64,000 nucleotides of DNA, taken from positions 370,209-434,208 of the forward strand of contig NZ_CABPSJ010000005.1 of NCBI RefSeq assembly GCF_902459745.1, given 5' to 3'. Position numbers and translations under genes: made by a program. Numbering within the stretch: the stretch's first letter is position 1; every line of letters begins with the position of its first letter. The notes below the pieces were generated by a model that was not told where the DNA came from, searched no databases, and saw only the letters and a list, made by a program, of their open reading frames with translations. Shown here one piece after another: positions 46,101 through 56,009 of the stretch. Source of the stretch: Pandoraea communis (GTDB lineage: Bacteria; Pseudomonadota; Gammaproteobacteria; Burkholderiales; Burkholderiaceae).

Positions 46101-49100
46101 TTGCGACCCAGCGATCGTGACGTCGCGGCCCGAGGCGATTGTCACCGCTTCGCCCGATAGCGTGCTGCCCGTTGTTCGCGTGCCATGGGTGTCGCGGTAA
46201 TTCTCCTGCGTCGTGGACGAGAGCAGGCCGCTCTGGGTGTTTTGTGACCAGCGCGTGTCGTCGTATCGGGCCGATGCACCGCCGACGGTAACGTCGCCGG
46301 TGGCAATGATCTTGAGATCCGCTTTGCCGTCGCTGGAGGCGGGCGGCTGCCTCCCGGCCTTTGCCTCGTCGCTGGCCCCGGCGCTCAGATAGGAACCGAG
46401 AATCGTGACATTGCCGCTGGTGGCATCCGCTGTCGAAACGTATGCGGTGACGCCGCGTTCGTCCAGCAGTCGACTAATCGCTTCGGCTTGTCCCGCAGCG
46501 ATGCCGATGCCATTTCGCGCATGGATTCGACTGCCCCGTACGCTTTCCTCATAGGAATCAACCGTCGCAGCGTACGTGTCGCCACTCACTCGCCCCATGT
46601 CCGTGACGGTGTCGATCGCTGCACCGATCTCGACGTCTCTCGCCGCCGCGATAACGACGCGCTTGCCCGCATCAACGTTCGCACCCACGCTGGATACATC
46701 GCGTCCGGCCATGAAGGTGGCGTCGCCGCCCGCATGGATGCCTGACGCGACGTGTTCGGTCACTTGCGTACGACTGTGACTCTCGCTCGATCCGCCGCCA
46801 AATTCACGGCTCGACGCAATCGCTCCCAGCGATAGGTCGCGTCCCGCCGCAAGATCGACATTGCCGCCGGCATCGACAGCCGCACCGGTGACCGAGATGT
46901 CTCGGCCTGCGGTAATCACCACGGCGTCTCGTGCATCGATGCGTCCGAGCGATTCGATGGCCTTGGTCTTGCCGCTCTGAGAACCCTTCACCCATTCGTT
47001 GGTGCGGCTCTGGCTCGTGACGACAACGTCGCGTCCGGCCGAGACATGAACGCGCTCGCCAGCGATCTCGCCGCCGATGTTCTGGAAGTCTCGCGCCGCG
47101 ACGACCTCGACCACGCCGGCGCCGCCCTTGCCAGCGGGACCGCCGGCATCCCTGGAGCCACCGATCACGCCGAGATTTTCGATGTCAATCGCGCTGATTC
47201 GGGTGCTTGAATCGCCAACGATCTGTCCACTGTTGCTGACCTGGTTCGTTGCCTCGACGATGACGTCCCGGCCCGTCACCAAGGCGCCGCCTGGCTGCAT
47301 GACGACACGCTTGCCATGCGCGAGATACACCGTTGGCACCAGAACCGTTGTCGATGTGCCGTCGGGCAGCGTGACGGTCTGGCGAACCAGCCAGACGATG
47401 TCGTCCGTCAGCGCGCGCATCTGCTCCGGCGTCAGTCGAATACCGACGCGAAGTTCCAGATCGCGTCCCGCTCGCGCACCCTGCGCGAGAAGCGCTCGGA
47501 ATTCCGAATCGATGGCTGCCGGCGAGCGGCTGTCACGACCGCCGAGGGAGGCCCGTCCCGTCAGTTCCAGGATCTGCTCGCGCACGAGCCTCCCCTCGTA
47601 GAATCCGTCTCCGATACGACGCTCGATGCTGTCAGGCGCCACGCCGAGCAGATCCAGCATGTAGTTGCTCGAGACGAAGGTGCCACGGTCGGTGAATCGG
47701 GAGTCGGTCTCGACGAGGTACGGGTGGCCGGGCGTTGCAACGACTTTGAAGAGGGCGCTGCGGGGAAGCGTCAATCCGGGGATGCCGCCGGAAGCGGTAT
47801 CAAGTGTCTGAACGGCGCCGGCTATCTCGGCTACGGCTGGCTTGGCGACCAACGCGTCGACGGGCGCTGGCTTACCCGTAGAGACGGTGGCGCTGTCGGT
47901 GCCGACGGCAACGCGCTGCGATGTGCCGACACCGCTATCCGTCTGCCTGCTACCGATGACCGTCCCGTCAACCGTGGCGGTTTCAATCGTGATGTCGCGA
48001 CCACGAAGGTGAGTCGTCCCGTTCGACGAGATCAGGCTCTGAAGACCACCGACAATGGATCGGCGTTCCGCGACATCGAAATCGATTGTCGTCAACAAGC
48101 GGTCGCTGTTTCCACGCTTTTCATGCCAATACAGATCGGACGATTGCTCGACGCGTTCGGTGCGCTCCAGGCCGATGCTGCGGCTCGTGATTCGGCCGCC
48201 GTTGCCGCGAACGTGAATATTGCCGCCGGCACTGATCGTGGATGCGTGATTCAACGCGGTGCCGTTGTCGACGTTCAGGCGAATCGTGCCTTGCGACGTG
48301 AGGACGCCGGGGGCGGCGACGTCGCCCATGACGTCGGTCTTGCTGCGAACGGTGACGCGACGGCGGTATTCGTTGGTGTCGCGATTGTCCTGAATGCCGT
48401 ATCCGCGACGGAAGATGCGAACGCCTTCGTCGGCGGCACCGGTGATGGTGCTCTTCGACTGATCGACCACCGTCGGCCGAATATGCGCCGACGGATCGAA
48501 GTCGGGCCAGAACTGGATGACCCAGTTGCCCTGACCGTCGTCGTGAATGGCCTCGAAATGCTGAACGGCACGTTGAGTGATGTTGCGGGTGCCATACTCC
48601 GCCGGGAAGGCGTTTACCCGATACACCTCGACGATGGATTTTTCCAGCGAGAACGTTCTGGCGTCGACGTCGAGCGCCGTCAGCCCGCGCTTCGGAATCG
48701 TGACGCTGATGGGGCTGCCTACCGCGTGAAGCTTCTCGCTGGAGAGCGCGGCACGCGCCTCCTGATTCCAGCGCCATTGCGTGAAGGCCTGATTGCGGGG
48801 GTTGGGCACAACACGGGACCGCCGTACTTCCTTGCCGTCCGCGTCAGTCTCCTTATAGAACTCCCGGATCATCGCGGGCTCGCCGTCAACGCTCAGGCTG
48901 TGGCTCACATGGACCGTCGGCAGTTCCTCACAAGTGCCACCGCCAGCGGTACATCGCGCGCGACTGTCGGCGTCGGGAAGCGCCACGTAGCCTGCGATCC
49001 AAAGATCGCGTACCTGCTGTGTTTCGCCCTCGTCAACGCCTCGCACGATGTTGACGTAGCTGCGGTCATTCACGAACTCACGTGTCGCGATATTAAGGTC

Positions 49101-52100
49101 TCCCCCAACTTCCACGACGGCCGACCGATTGATGAATCGTCCCGACTGCTGTGTCAGGAATCCCTGCGCATCGCGCGCTTCGCCAGCAGCCACGCGAAGG
49201 TCGCCAAGGCTGTAAAGCGTTGCGCCGTTCTCGTTGAGGACATCGCCGGTGGCGAAGAGATCCAATTGCTGTGTCGCCGCCAGTACGGCGCGATCTCCCG
49301 TGTTATTGACGCTCCCGCCGTCAAAGCGGATTCGACCGCCAACGACGGCGCCGGTATTGATGAACCGCATGCCGCGAAGGCGGACTTCATCGCCGTCGAT
49401 GCGGGTCTCGTTGGTAATGTCGCCGGCTACGTTGAGAAGAACCGATCCGGCCCGAAGGAGGCCTTGTCCGGCGTTGACGAGATGGGCGGCGTGCACCGAG
49501 AGTTGCTTGATGGCCCCAAGCGCACCATGCACGCGTAGCAAGCCGCCGACAGCGAGTGTCAGATTTCCATTCGCTTGCCAGGTGTGATCGGCACCGTATG
49601 TGAAGTCGCCCGGCAAGCTGATATTCAGATCGTTACCCGCTCGCAATCGAGCGGCGCCGGTCAAACTGCCGGTATGCAGGTTCAGGTTGTGATTGACGGC
49701 AATTTCGCCCGCGCGATGGTCCAGTGTGTTGACCGCGAGAGATGCGTTACGCCGCGCCTGCACATCCCCGGTGTTATCGAATGCCCCCGTTTGCTTGGCG
49801 TCGCGCCAGGTCAGGTCGAGATCCGCGCCGGAAAACAGGGTGCCGGCATTGCCGAGCTTGTCTCTGACGGTCAGCGAAAGGTCTGTTCCGCCGCTGACGA
49901 GGGCGTTCGGCCCATTCAACAACGTGAACGTCGTGATGGAAACGCCGCCATTGCCGCCGATCAGCCCAACGGGGCGATTCGACGTCGAATCGCGTGTCCA
50001 TGCGTTCACTATCGTCTCGGCGGTGATGCTCAGATGGCCACCGCTGCGCGTGCCGTTGACGATTCGGCCGTCCGTGTTGTCGAGCGACGTGACGAAGACG
50101 GCGAGGGTGTCGTCTCCGCGAATCGACGGGTCGCCGGACGTTTCGATGCTGCCGTGCGTGTTATCGAGTGTCCCGCCCGTCGCCAGTTTCAACGCTTTGC
50201 CTGAATGGATGAAGCCATTCGCATTGGCAGTGTTCCGATTCGCGTTGACGCTCAGAGGGCCATTGGCTTGCAGTCGTCCGCGCCGATTGTTGACGTCGTT
50301 GGTCGACCTGAGCGAGAGCGACGTACCGGCGGCGATCCATGCGCCGTCGATGTTGTCGATGCCGTTTGCCCATAGGTTAATGGCGCCGTTGCCCGCAATG
50401 CTGCCGGCATGACCCGGCATACGGCTCGCAGATGCGCGATTGCGCAGTCGCTCCAGGACGGCGATGTCGATGGCGCCCGTTCCGGCGTTCGAAAAGCGGC
50501 CACCCGCGTTATCCAGTTCCCGCGCCGACACACTCATTTGTCCACTGGACGCGCTGACTTCGACCTTGCCGTCGGCGTTGTCGACACGGTTGGCGACGTT
50601 GATGCGCAACGCGTCGCGGGCGCTCGCCTGACCGGCGCGATTGACGAAGTTGCCGCCGATGTCGGCATCCAGACGGCCACCGGCAGCGAGGTATCCGGCG
50701 TTGTTGGTGACGTCGGTGGCGACGTTCAGTGCAAGAGAACCGCCGGCATGCAGACGACCTTCAGTATTGTCGAGGCTGCCTGCATCGACGGAGATGTCTG
50801 CGTTCGCCGCGATGCTCCCGCCATCCGTGTTGGCCAACGCTTTCTGGACGGTGATCGCCGTTTGCGCGCGGCCGCTGTTCTGTAGTTTGCCTTTCGCGTT
50901 GTTGATGCGGAAAGCACTGAGAAACAACGTGTCGCTGGCCTCAATCGCACCCTTGCCGTTGTCCAATGTTTCGCCGACGTTCAGCGAGACGGAAGTCCCT
51001 ATCAGTTCTCCCGATACATTGCTCAGTCGTTCCTCTACGGCCGACTTCAGTTTGCGCATGGCCGTCATGCGGCCGTCGGCGTTGTCTACCGATTTGGCGC
51101 TCAGCAGCAGATCGCCATTCGTGCCGATGCGTCCGCCGCGATTGCCCACCTGTTTGGCATTGACGGACAAAACGCCATCCCCGGCGTGCGCCACGGTGCC
51201 GCCAGCGTTGTCGAATTCGGAGGTATCGATTGCGGCTTCCCGAGCCGCCAGATGAATCGAGCCCGCGTGATTGTTCATTCTATTGGCGACGCGCAAACGC
51301 GCCAGACCGTCGGAGCCTGTACCCGCCTGAACGATCCTCCCAGAGCGGTTTTCGAGATCGCGGGCAGACACGCTGAGCGAACGCGATTGCATTTCTCCGA
51401 GCGTGTTGTCGACGGTGTCGGCGGTAACGGTCAGTGTCTCGCCGGCGTTCACTGTGCCGCGGGTGTTGTCGAGCGCTCGGCGCACGGCAACGGCGACTTG
51501 ATGCCGAGCGACGATGCGTCCACCTACGTTCAGAAGATCACCGGCGGCGTTCGCGAGGAGCGAGCCCTGGGCTGTCCAGGTCCCGCTGTTGACGAGTGAC
51601 GTGGCATCGAGCCGGACATCGCCGCGCCCGGCAATTTCGCCCATCGCCGTGTTGAGACGGCCGTTCTCGATACGTCTGTCGGCGGATAAGCGGAGATCGG
51701 CACTGCTAAGGGCAAGCATGCGGCCGCCGAGATTGCTGATGTCGCCGGCTTTCAGCGAAAACAGACCGCCGGTCTGCATCAGCCCGGCCGTGTTCGTCAC
51801 CCGGTTGCGGACGCCGGCTGTCAGCGACTGCTTCACCGAAAGTGTGCCTCGATCGTTTCGCCAGTCGCTGGCGTCGATGGTCATGGCGCCGTTGGTGGCG
51901 AGTGTTCCTCCAACGTTCTCGACGGCACCTGTGACGAGACGGAGGTGGCCCGCACCAGCATGTTCGATCTTGCCGCCGGTGTTATCGACCCTGCCGGAAG
52001 TCAGCAGCAGGTCGCGGCCATTCGCGAGAATCTGGCCTTCACGATTGCTCAGGGAACCGGAGAGCGTCATCCGGAGCGGGGATGTCGACCCCCATTGCCG

Positions 52101-53696
52101 GATGCGTCCCTTATGGTTACGCAACCCGGCGCCCGCGATGAAGAGGTCGGACGTGCTGAGGGTCGCGCCGTCGTGAATGACGTCACGACTCGCCGTGATT
52201 TGCGTCGTGCCGCCAACTTTCGTTGTCGCGCGCGTCATCGTGACGGCACCTGTGCGTGCGCGCATCTGGAGTCCGTGCAGCGCGGTCGACGTCGAGCCGG
52301 TCAGGTCGATGGCATCCGCAAGCAGACGAATGTCGCCGACGGCCGTGTGGGTTCCGCCAGCTTGCAACATGCCCGCCGTCGAGAGCGAGATGTTGCCCGT
52401 CGCCGCTTTCGTTCCGTCAGCGCGGGCGCCTGCCGCCATGACGCCTGACGAGGCGACTGCCGCCGCGTCGGCCACGAGGTGCTGGCCCGCAGACACGGTG
52501 CCGGTGTGGCGCCATGTGCCTCCGGCATTGAGCCTCACGCCGCGAGCGCCACGCAGGCTGCCAGTGCTAACCAGATTCCGCGCTGTGCCAAGGGTCAAAT
52601 GACCTTCGGCTACGGCGTCGCCGCCGATCGTGAGGTCTTCGGCAACCTTCAGGCGAATGTCTTCGCGCGCTTGCAGCTTGCCGCCAACCCGAAGCCCCCC
52701 GGCACTGTCGAGCGTCAGCGCCCCGTGGTTGGCGGTAACGTGTCCGTCCAGGTTGACGCCGACGCCCGTTTCCGTGCCGATGAGCCGGATCTTTCCTGCG
52801 TACATGCCACCGAGACGAGAGATGTCCAGCGCAAACGAGGGCGCCCCGCTCGCGGATGCTTGACTGCCATTGATGCCGAACGTTGCCGCGTCGATGTCGT
52901 TCAGGCCGGCAATGACATCCAATTGCTGTGCATGCACGGCAGCATTGACTTCGACGGCACGCGCAAGCAGGGCGGCGTGCTCGAGATTGCCGGCGTTCAG
53001 ACCGCCGCCGGTAATGCGCAGACGGCCTTCGGTGACACGGAAGGCTTCAAGAGAGCCGCTACCGCCGAACACGGGTATGCCGGTCGTGAGTACGCCGCGA
53101 GAGGTATTGATGAAGCCACAGCCGTTGCAGGTAAGCCCGTTGGGGTTGCTGACAATGACTTCGGCACGACTCCCTGCCACCTCGAGATAGCCGGCGAGAT
53201 TCGATGGCAACGCTCCCGTCACCTGATTGACGATGATGCGGGCGGGAGCTCCCGCGAGATTGGGGTTGCCTGGCACAAGGCCACCGATCTGCGTTTGCGC
53301 GATGGTGCGCGAGTTGTTGAGTATCGCGCCCTGTGCAGGAACGTCGAACTGCTGATACTGGTTTTGCGACACGCCCGCCGCGCTCGGTGTGGTGATGTTG
53401 ACGAGCGGCAGGCCGTTCGGTGTCGCGCTGACCCCAGGGGCGTGTGGTCCGGGGGCCGCGACGATTTGCGGCAAAGCGGTGACGGGCAAGCCGAGGGCGA
53501 CCAGCGCTGACAACATGGCCGCACTAAATGGGCGCAACAGGATCGTCTGCGGCGCAGGCGATCCTATGCTGCCCAGCCCATGCCGGCGAGCGCTGCGCCC
53601 GCATCCGGGCGTGCGCCCGCGGCGGACGTTTTCGCCGACGGCGACCCACTGGCGTCGGACATGGCTGAAGATCAGACGAAAGCAACGTGTGTTCAT
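43155..53696 (-). CDS. cdiA: CdiA/FHA-like two-partner secretion exoprotein (contact-dependent inhibition effector)
   Basis: 3513 residues. The extended signal peptide (NTRCFRLIFSHVRRQWVAVG) is followed by the TPS domain (about 75-330, with NPNGLTCNGCGFINTSRGVL). FHA-1 repeats of the LDN/NxxGxI type span about 480-1400. A non-repeat region (about 1500-1900, e.g. QWRWNQEARAAL; NWVIQFWPDFDPSAH) corresponds to the receptor-binding/YP part. FHA-2 repeats (about 2050-3080, e.g. GRDVTIAGSQVVADRDMTIG) precede the pretoxin domain, with Glu-Asn-Asn at 3299-3301. The last 212 residues are the toxin tip, Gly/Ala-rich (GAASGAAIGAQAGK), suggesting membrane action. It starts 9 bases after cdiB. Confidence 0.93.
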   Translation of the reverse strand: MNTRCFRLIFSHVRRQWVAVGENVRRGRTPGCGRSARRHGLGSIGSPAPQTILLRPFSAAMLSALVALGLPVTALPQIVAAPGPHAPGVSATPNGLPLVNITTPSAAGVSQNQYQQFDVPAQGAILNNSRTIAQTQIGGLVPGNPNLAGAPARIIVNQVTGALPSNLAGYLEVAGSRAEVIVSNPNGLTCNGCGFINTSRGVLTTGIPVFGGSGSLEAFRVTEGRLRITGGGLNAGNLEHAALLARAVEVNAAVHAQQLDVIAGLNDIDAATFGINGSQASASGAPSFALDISRLGGMYAGKIRLIGTETGVGVNLDGHVTANHGALTLDSAGGLRVGGKLQAREDIRLKVAEDLTIGGDAVAEGHLTLGTARNLVSTGSLRGARGVRLNAGGTWRHTGTVSAGQHLVADAAAVASSGVMAAGARADGTKAATGNISLSTAGMLQAGGTHTAVGDIRLLADAIDLTGSTSTALHGLQMRARTGAVTMTRATTKVGGTTQITASRDVIHDGATLSTSDLFIAGAGLRNHKGRIRQWGSTSPLRMTLSGSLSNREGQILANGRDLLLTSGRVDNTGGKIEHAGAGHLRLVTGAVENVGGTLATNGAMTIDASDWRNDRGTLSVKQSLTAGVRNRVTNTAGLMQTGGLFSLKAGDISNLGGRMLALSSADLRLSADRRIENGRLNTAMGEIAGRGDVRLDATSLVNSGTWTAQGSLLANAAGDLLNVGGRIVARHQVAVAVRRALDNTRGTVNAGETLTVTADTVDNTLGEMQSRSLSVSARDLENRSGRIVQAGTGSDGLARLRVANRMNNHAGSIHLAAREAAIDTSEFDNAGGTVAHAGDGVLSVNAKQVGNRGGRIGTNGDLLLSAKSVDNADGRMTAMRKLKSAVEERLSNVSGELIGTSVSLNVGETLDNGKGAIEASDTLFLSAFRINNAKGKLQNSGRAQTAITVQKALANTDGGSIAANADISVDAGSLDNTEGRLHAGGSLALNVATDVTNNAGYLAAGGRLDADIGGNFVNRAGQASARDALRINVANRVDNADGKVEVSASSGQMSVSARELDNAGGRFSNAGTGAIDIAVLERLRNRASASRMPGHAGSIAGNGAINLWANGIDNIDGAWIAAGTSLSLRSTNDVNNRRGRLQANGPLSVNANRNTANANGFIHSGKALKLATGGTLDNTHGSIETSGDPSIRGDDTLAVFVTSLDNTDGRIVNGTRSGGHLSITAETIVNAWTRDSTSNRPVGLIGGNGGVSITTFTLLNGPNALVSGGTDLSLTVRDKLGNAGTLFSGADLDLTWRDAKQTGAFDNTGDVQARRNASLAVNTLDHRAGEIAVNHNLNLHTGSLTGAARLRAGNDLNISLPGDFTYGADHTWQANGNLTLAVGGLLRVHGALGAIKQLSVHAAHLVNAGQGLLRAGSVLLNVAGDITNETRIDGDEVRLRGMRFINTGAVVGGRIRFDGGSVNNTGDRAVLAATQQLDLFATGDVLNENGATLYSLGDLRVAAGEARDAQGFLTQQSGRFINRSAVVEVGGDLNIATREFVNDRSYVNIVRGVDEGETQQVRDLWIAGYVALPDADSRARCTAGGGTCEELPTVHVSHSLSVDGEPAMIREFYKETDADGKEVRRSRVVPNPRNQAFTQWRWNQEARAALSSEKLHAVGSPISVTIPKRGLTALDVDARTFSLEKSIVEVYRVNAFPAEYGTRNITQRAVQHFEAIHDDGQGNWVIQFWPDFDPSAHIRPTVVDQSKSTITGAADEGVRIFRRGYGIQDNRDTNEYRRRVTVRSKTDVMGDVAAPGVLTSQGTIRLNVDNGTALNHASTISAGGNIHVRGNGGRITSRSIGLERTERVEQSSDLYWHEKRGNSDRLLTTIDFDVAERRSIVGGLQSLISSNGTTHLRGRDITIETATVDGTVIGSRQTDSGVGTSQRVAVGTDSATVSTGKPAPVDALVAKPAVAEIAGAVQTLDTASGGIPGLTLPRSALFKVVATPGHPYLVETDSRFTDRGTFVSSNYMLDLLGVAPDSIERRIGDGFYEGRLVREQILELTGRASLGGRDSRSPAAIDSEFRALLAQGARAGRDLELRVGIRLTPEQMRALTDDIVWLVRQTVTLPDGTSTTVLVPTVYLAHGKRVVMQPGGALVTGRDVIVEATNQVSNSGQIVGDSSTRISAIDIENLGVIGGSRDAGGPAGKGGAGVVEVVAARDFQNIGGEIAGERVHVSAGRDVVVTSQSRTNEWVKGSQSGKTKAIESLGRIDARDAVVITAGRDISVTGAAVDAGGNVDLAAGRDLSLGAIASSREFGGGSSESHSRTQVTEHVASGIHAGGDATFMAGRDVSSVGANVDAGKRVVIAAARDVEIGAAIDTVTDMGRVSGDTYAATVDSYEESVRGSRIHARNGIGIAAGQAEAISRLLDERGVTAYVSTADATSGNVTILGSYLSAGASDEAKAGRQPPASSDGKADLKIIATGDVTVGGASARYDDTRWSQNTQSGLLSSTTQENYRDTHGTRTTGSTLSGEAVTIASGRDVTIAGSQVVADRDMTIGARRNVTISSTEDQGSSLSTSEKTTSGLFGSGTGFTIGSRSEKDKRRRDEVSQTGSVVGSVSGDVAIHAGNDYRQEGSTVVARDGDVDIAGKRVSITESQASEQRLHEREVKQAGLTVAVSSPLLDAAQTVGQMGKAVGKVKDPRMKALGVAAGGLAAKNAADAVKNLKDAANVRVSVTVGGSHQVSRETNDSTTSNGSAVRAGGNVTIAATGDGDQSSVLIRGSEIAAGRNVKLKSDGTLDILAATDTSEHHRTSTGVSGGIGLGISMGANGMSMGVTANARASRGKADGKDVTQRNSHIVAGGVAEIVSGSDTNIRGGTIAGERVVADVGGDLNIESLQDTSVYASKDQSIGGDVTVGFGGASGSINVSHQQVNSDFASVTEQSGIKAGDGGFDVTVKGNTDLTGAVIASTDKAAAGNRNRLKTGSLTTRDIENHAEYDAFGISLGAGFSKGFGENAKVGTDQKGDAQSGANATPGSELPKTGPVSIAPPVAVAAGGSASSTTRSGISAGVIEITNEASQRERTGQTAEETVAAVNRDVSSDKDGSGALANNFDKEQIETSFEIVQTLQRQVGTFVGNRAKEYEALKEARKKETDPAKVAELDRQLDDAAKWAPGGRYRQIVTVIAAAAGGNVTAGTGEFLQRAAVGYLQTLAVEKVKEIADDLKSESARAALHGIVGCAGATAVGSACGAGAMGGAASVVLGNLLNAVANTSNENLSQREKEARMNLIESVVAGITAGTGGDATAASVASRLELENNQFQLPQGIVRAGAASASLGEFMAKNGASDEDIQQAQSDLLRGLGTDAAQPATELLKNWAVLMAAAPSIAGGVTATVSSMAAGGAIGGTSNVLVQSALNGEKDMSSVDVLIAIATGAATQGRGILATVSTSASGAAMGAIIKGDDVTNAAVGAASGAAIGAQAGKVITKAAAGLVTDTASGTAGSLTGSFVSEFISSKTQSQFNSGSNNEKKK

Positions 53697-53705
53697 GGGT
53701 GGGAC

Positions 53706-55532
53706 TCAGTAGCGAAGGGCGAGCGAGATGCCTGCAACTGCGGCATTGGTCGGGAACCGGGAGGGATGGGAGAGGGGGCGGCTAATGAAGATGTCGTAAC
53801 TGGCGTTGCCCCAGGGGCCACCGTACGCACCGGTTTGTCCGCGCAGACCGATGACCGCGCCGGCGAGCCGGGTGCCGGGAAGGAAGCGGGCGCTCGGGCC
53901 GAAGACACGTCCGTAGTCCACACCTGCATAAACGGCGTGTGCGCTGACGCCGATCGGGACATGCAACTCGTTGCGAAGGAAGAAGCCGCGCTCGGCGCTC
54001 AGCGTCTGATCGCCGGTGAAGCCACGCACGCTGTACCGTCCGCCAATGGCTAACTGATCGACGGCCCATAGCGTGTCTGCCGTAGTCTGGCCGTGGAACA
54101 TGCCGACGTATCTGAGCGTGAGCGCCGACACCTGTAGCGGCACGGACCATTGCACGTCCAGGGTGAACATGCGATAGCGATACGTCTGTTGCGTTGGCGC
54201 ACGGGTGACGGGATCGCGCAGATCGTCCTGTGCGCCAAACCAGGGCATGCCTTGCCGGTAGTTCAGCGCGATGTCGGCTTGCGCGTTGCCGAGGTACTGC
54301 CGGTGCGTTGCGCCGGCTTGGAGATAGGTACTGTTCCGATACTGCTGCGAGATTTCAAAGTCTTCGATGAAGCTCTTGCCGAAGCGGCGTCCGAGCCGCA
54401 CGTCGATGGCTGTCTTGCCAAGATTGTCGCGACGCACGACGCGCTCGAGTCGAAGCTCCGCCGTCTGGTTGCGGCCGCTCGATACGAACGACTCGTTGGC
54501 ACCCGCAATGCGTTGGAAGTACGCACGTGTGCTACCGAAGATCGAGACGGTGTTGTAGCCCCAGGGCATTGAATAGCTAACGCTGGCGCCCTTTGTGCCG
54601 AACCGATCATCGCCGGTCGACAAATCGTGCTGAACGGCCACATCCATAAGGTCGTTCACGCCGAGCGGATTGTCGACGCCGATGACCAACTGACCTTGCA
54701 GGCGTCCGGTGTCGCGCGTACCGCTATTGTCAATTGACGCGAGCAGGCGCCATGGCCGTTGCCGTTGGACATCGATCAGCACCTCGCTCGAGCCCGGCAT
54801 GTCGCCAGGTTCGATGCGGATATCCGCGTCCTGGCTCGGCATGCGCTTCAGTTGCTCAAGCCCTTGTTCCAACGCATTCAGCGAGAGGGTGTCGCCGGCG
54901 CGAAGAGGAACGGCAGAGCGCCATGTGCCGCGCGTGGAAGGGTCGGAAAAGCGGACGGCCGAGACTTTGCCCGGGATGATGTGCAGGCTCAGGTGCCCAT
55001 CACCAATGTTTTGCTCGGGGAGGATCACGCGAGTCGTGACCCAGCCTCTTGCGAGGATTGCCTCGGTCGCCACGGCGGCGATCTGCGCCACGCCGTCGGC
55101 GCCGGCGCATTGCCCGACAAACGGGGCCAGTGCCGGCTCGACGAACGCAAACGATGCGGCAGGCGGGGCGCCGTCGAGTCCGGTGACGGTGACGCGGCGC
55201 AACGTGATACACGGCGATTCGGCCGGTAGCGTTTTGATATCGACAGGCGACGTGCCGTCGGCCACGGGGGATAAACGAACATCCGGTGCGTCGGCGCGCT
55301 GTTCCCGCTCCTCGGCTTCCCGACGTTGGCGTTCTAGCTGTTCGTCCTGAACGCTTTGCCGGGCGGCGTCTCTGAACGCCGGTGGGGGAGGCTCCTGAGC
55401 GGCAAGCGGGGCGCAAGTGAGCGCGAGTCCGCATGCCAGCACGCCGGTCTTTAAAAAGGGTGCGTAAGGTGCGAATCGGCCAACACGACGGGAGATAGAG
55501 ACGTTGGAGACCTGACGGTCACGATGTGCCAC
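53706..55532 (-). CDS. cdiB: CdiB/ShlB-type outer-membrane TPS transporter
   Basis: 608 residues from GTG 55532. Signal peptide ends near PLAAQ-EP. The N-terminal plug helix is seen as AARQSVQDEQLERQRREAEE (about 55-74), two POTRA domains follow (ITLRRVTVTGLDGAPPA; TTRVILPEQNIGDGHLSLHI; GKVSAVRF), and the 16-strand Omp85 barrel carries the lid motif as YSVRGFTGDQTLSAERGFFL (VRGF) and ends ISLALRY. It exports CdiA through recognition of its TPS domain. Order cdiB-cdiA-cdiI with an ENN motif is the E. coli-type arrangement, unlike the bcpAIOB type common in Burkholderia. Confidence 0.94.
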   Translation of the reverse strand: MAHRDRQVSNVSISRRVGRFAPYAPFLKTGVLACGLALTCAPLAAQEPPPPAFRDAARQSVQDEQLERQRREAEEREQRADAPDVRLSPVADGTSPVDIKTLPAESPCITLRRVTVTGLDGAPPAASFAFVEPALAPFVGQCAGADGVAQIAAVATEAILARGWVTTRVILPEQNIGDGHLSLHIIPGKVSAVRFSDPSTRGTWRSAVPLRAGDTLSLNALEQGLEQLKRMPSQDADIRIEPGDMPGSSEVLIDVQRQRPWRLLASIDNSGTRDTGRLQGQLVIGVDNPLGVNDLMDVAVQHDLSTGDDRFGTKGASVSYSMPWGYNTVSIFGSTRAYFQRIAGANESFVSSGRNQTAELRLERVVRRDNLGKTAIDVRLGRRFGKSFIEDFEISQQYRNSTYLQAGATHRQYLGNAQADIALNYRQGMPWFGAQDDLRDPVTRAPTQQTYRYRMFTLDVQWSVPLQVSALTLRYVGMFHGQTTADTLWAVDQLAIGGRYSVRGFTGDQTLSAERGFFLRNELHVPIGVSAHAVYAGVDYGRVFGPSARFLPGTRLAGAVIGLRGQTGAYGGPWGNASYDIFISRPLSHPSRFPTNAAVAGISLALRY

Positions 55533-56009
55533 GAGTTGCGTTGCCCTTTCTTATGATTGAAACGATGCATTGCACGAACACGCACGCGCCAGAGACCGCG
55601 ATAGCGGTGATCGGCGCGCACGTAAGCGCGAATGCGCGAGACGGGCGCAACAGTGAGCACGACGGACATGCAACAGCAGGGGGGGCTTACACCCTGGCGT
55701 CAGGCCAGAGGTTGAATGGAACCGCAGACGACAAGACGGCCGCGATTCTGGCGCATAGGCGGCGCGCCGTATTCTGGATTTGGACCTGACACTCAGGTTT
55801 CCGGAAGCGCCGACCCCGACATTCGGGTTTCCGAAAATGTCCGAGGGGCGGCGGCGATAGCTTCCTAAGTACTTTCCCGACCCCTCCGGCGCCAAGGCTT
55901 GGCGACCTTGCCGCCGGAAATTTTTTCCTCTAGTATTTTAGGCATAAACTATTTACAATTTAACAAAGGTCGGCTAGCGCGACGCGATCTGTGAATCCGG
56001 AGGTTGGAG
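55533..56009. other. intergenic region upstream of cdiB and the aminobenzoate operon
   Basis: About 475 bases between divergent operons. It contains a pair of 19-base direct repeats (55788-55806 and 55818-55836). The last 70 bases before the monooxygenase are AT-rich (TATTTTAGGCATAAACTATT at about 55935-55954), likely its promoter. No open frame here has family features. Confidence 0.5.
55788..55836. repeat. 19-base tandem direct repeats
   Basis: GACACTCAGGTTTCCGGAA (55788-55806) and GACATTCGGGTTTCCGAAA (55818-55836) match at 16 of 19 bases and start 30 bases apart, about three helical turns. This spacing suits binding of a dimeric or tandem regulator; a remnant IS end with repeated transposase sites is the alternative. 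Confidence 0.5.

Noticed and set aside
47316-49538. 740-codon plus-strand open frame inside cdiA
   Set aside because: Antisense shadow of the repeat-rich cdiA; no family features.
43155-53696. internal repeats of cdiA as a CRISPR or tandem-repeat array
   Set aside because: The repetition is at protein level (FHA-1/FHA-2 strand repeats) with divergent DNA; no CRISPR-like direct repeat with spacers occurs anywhere in the window.
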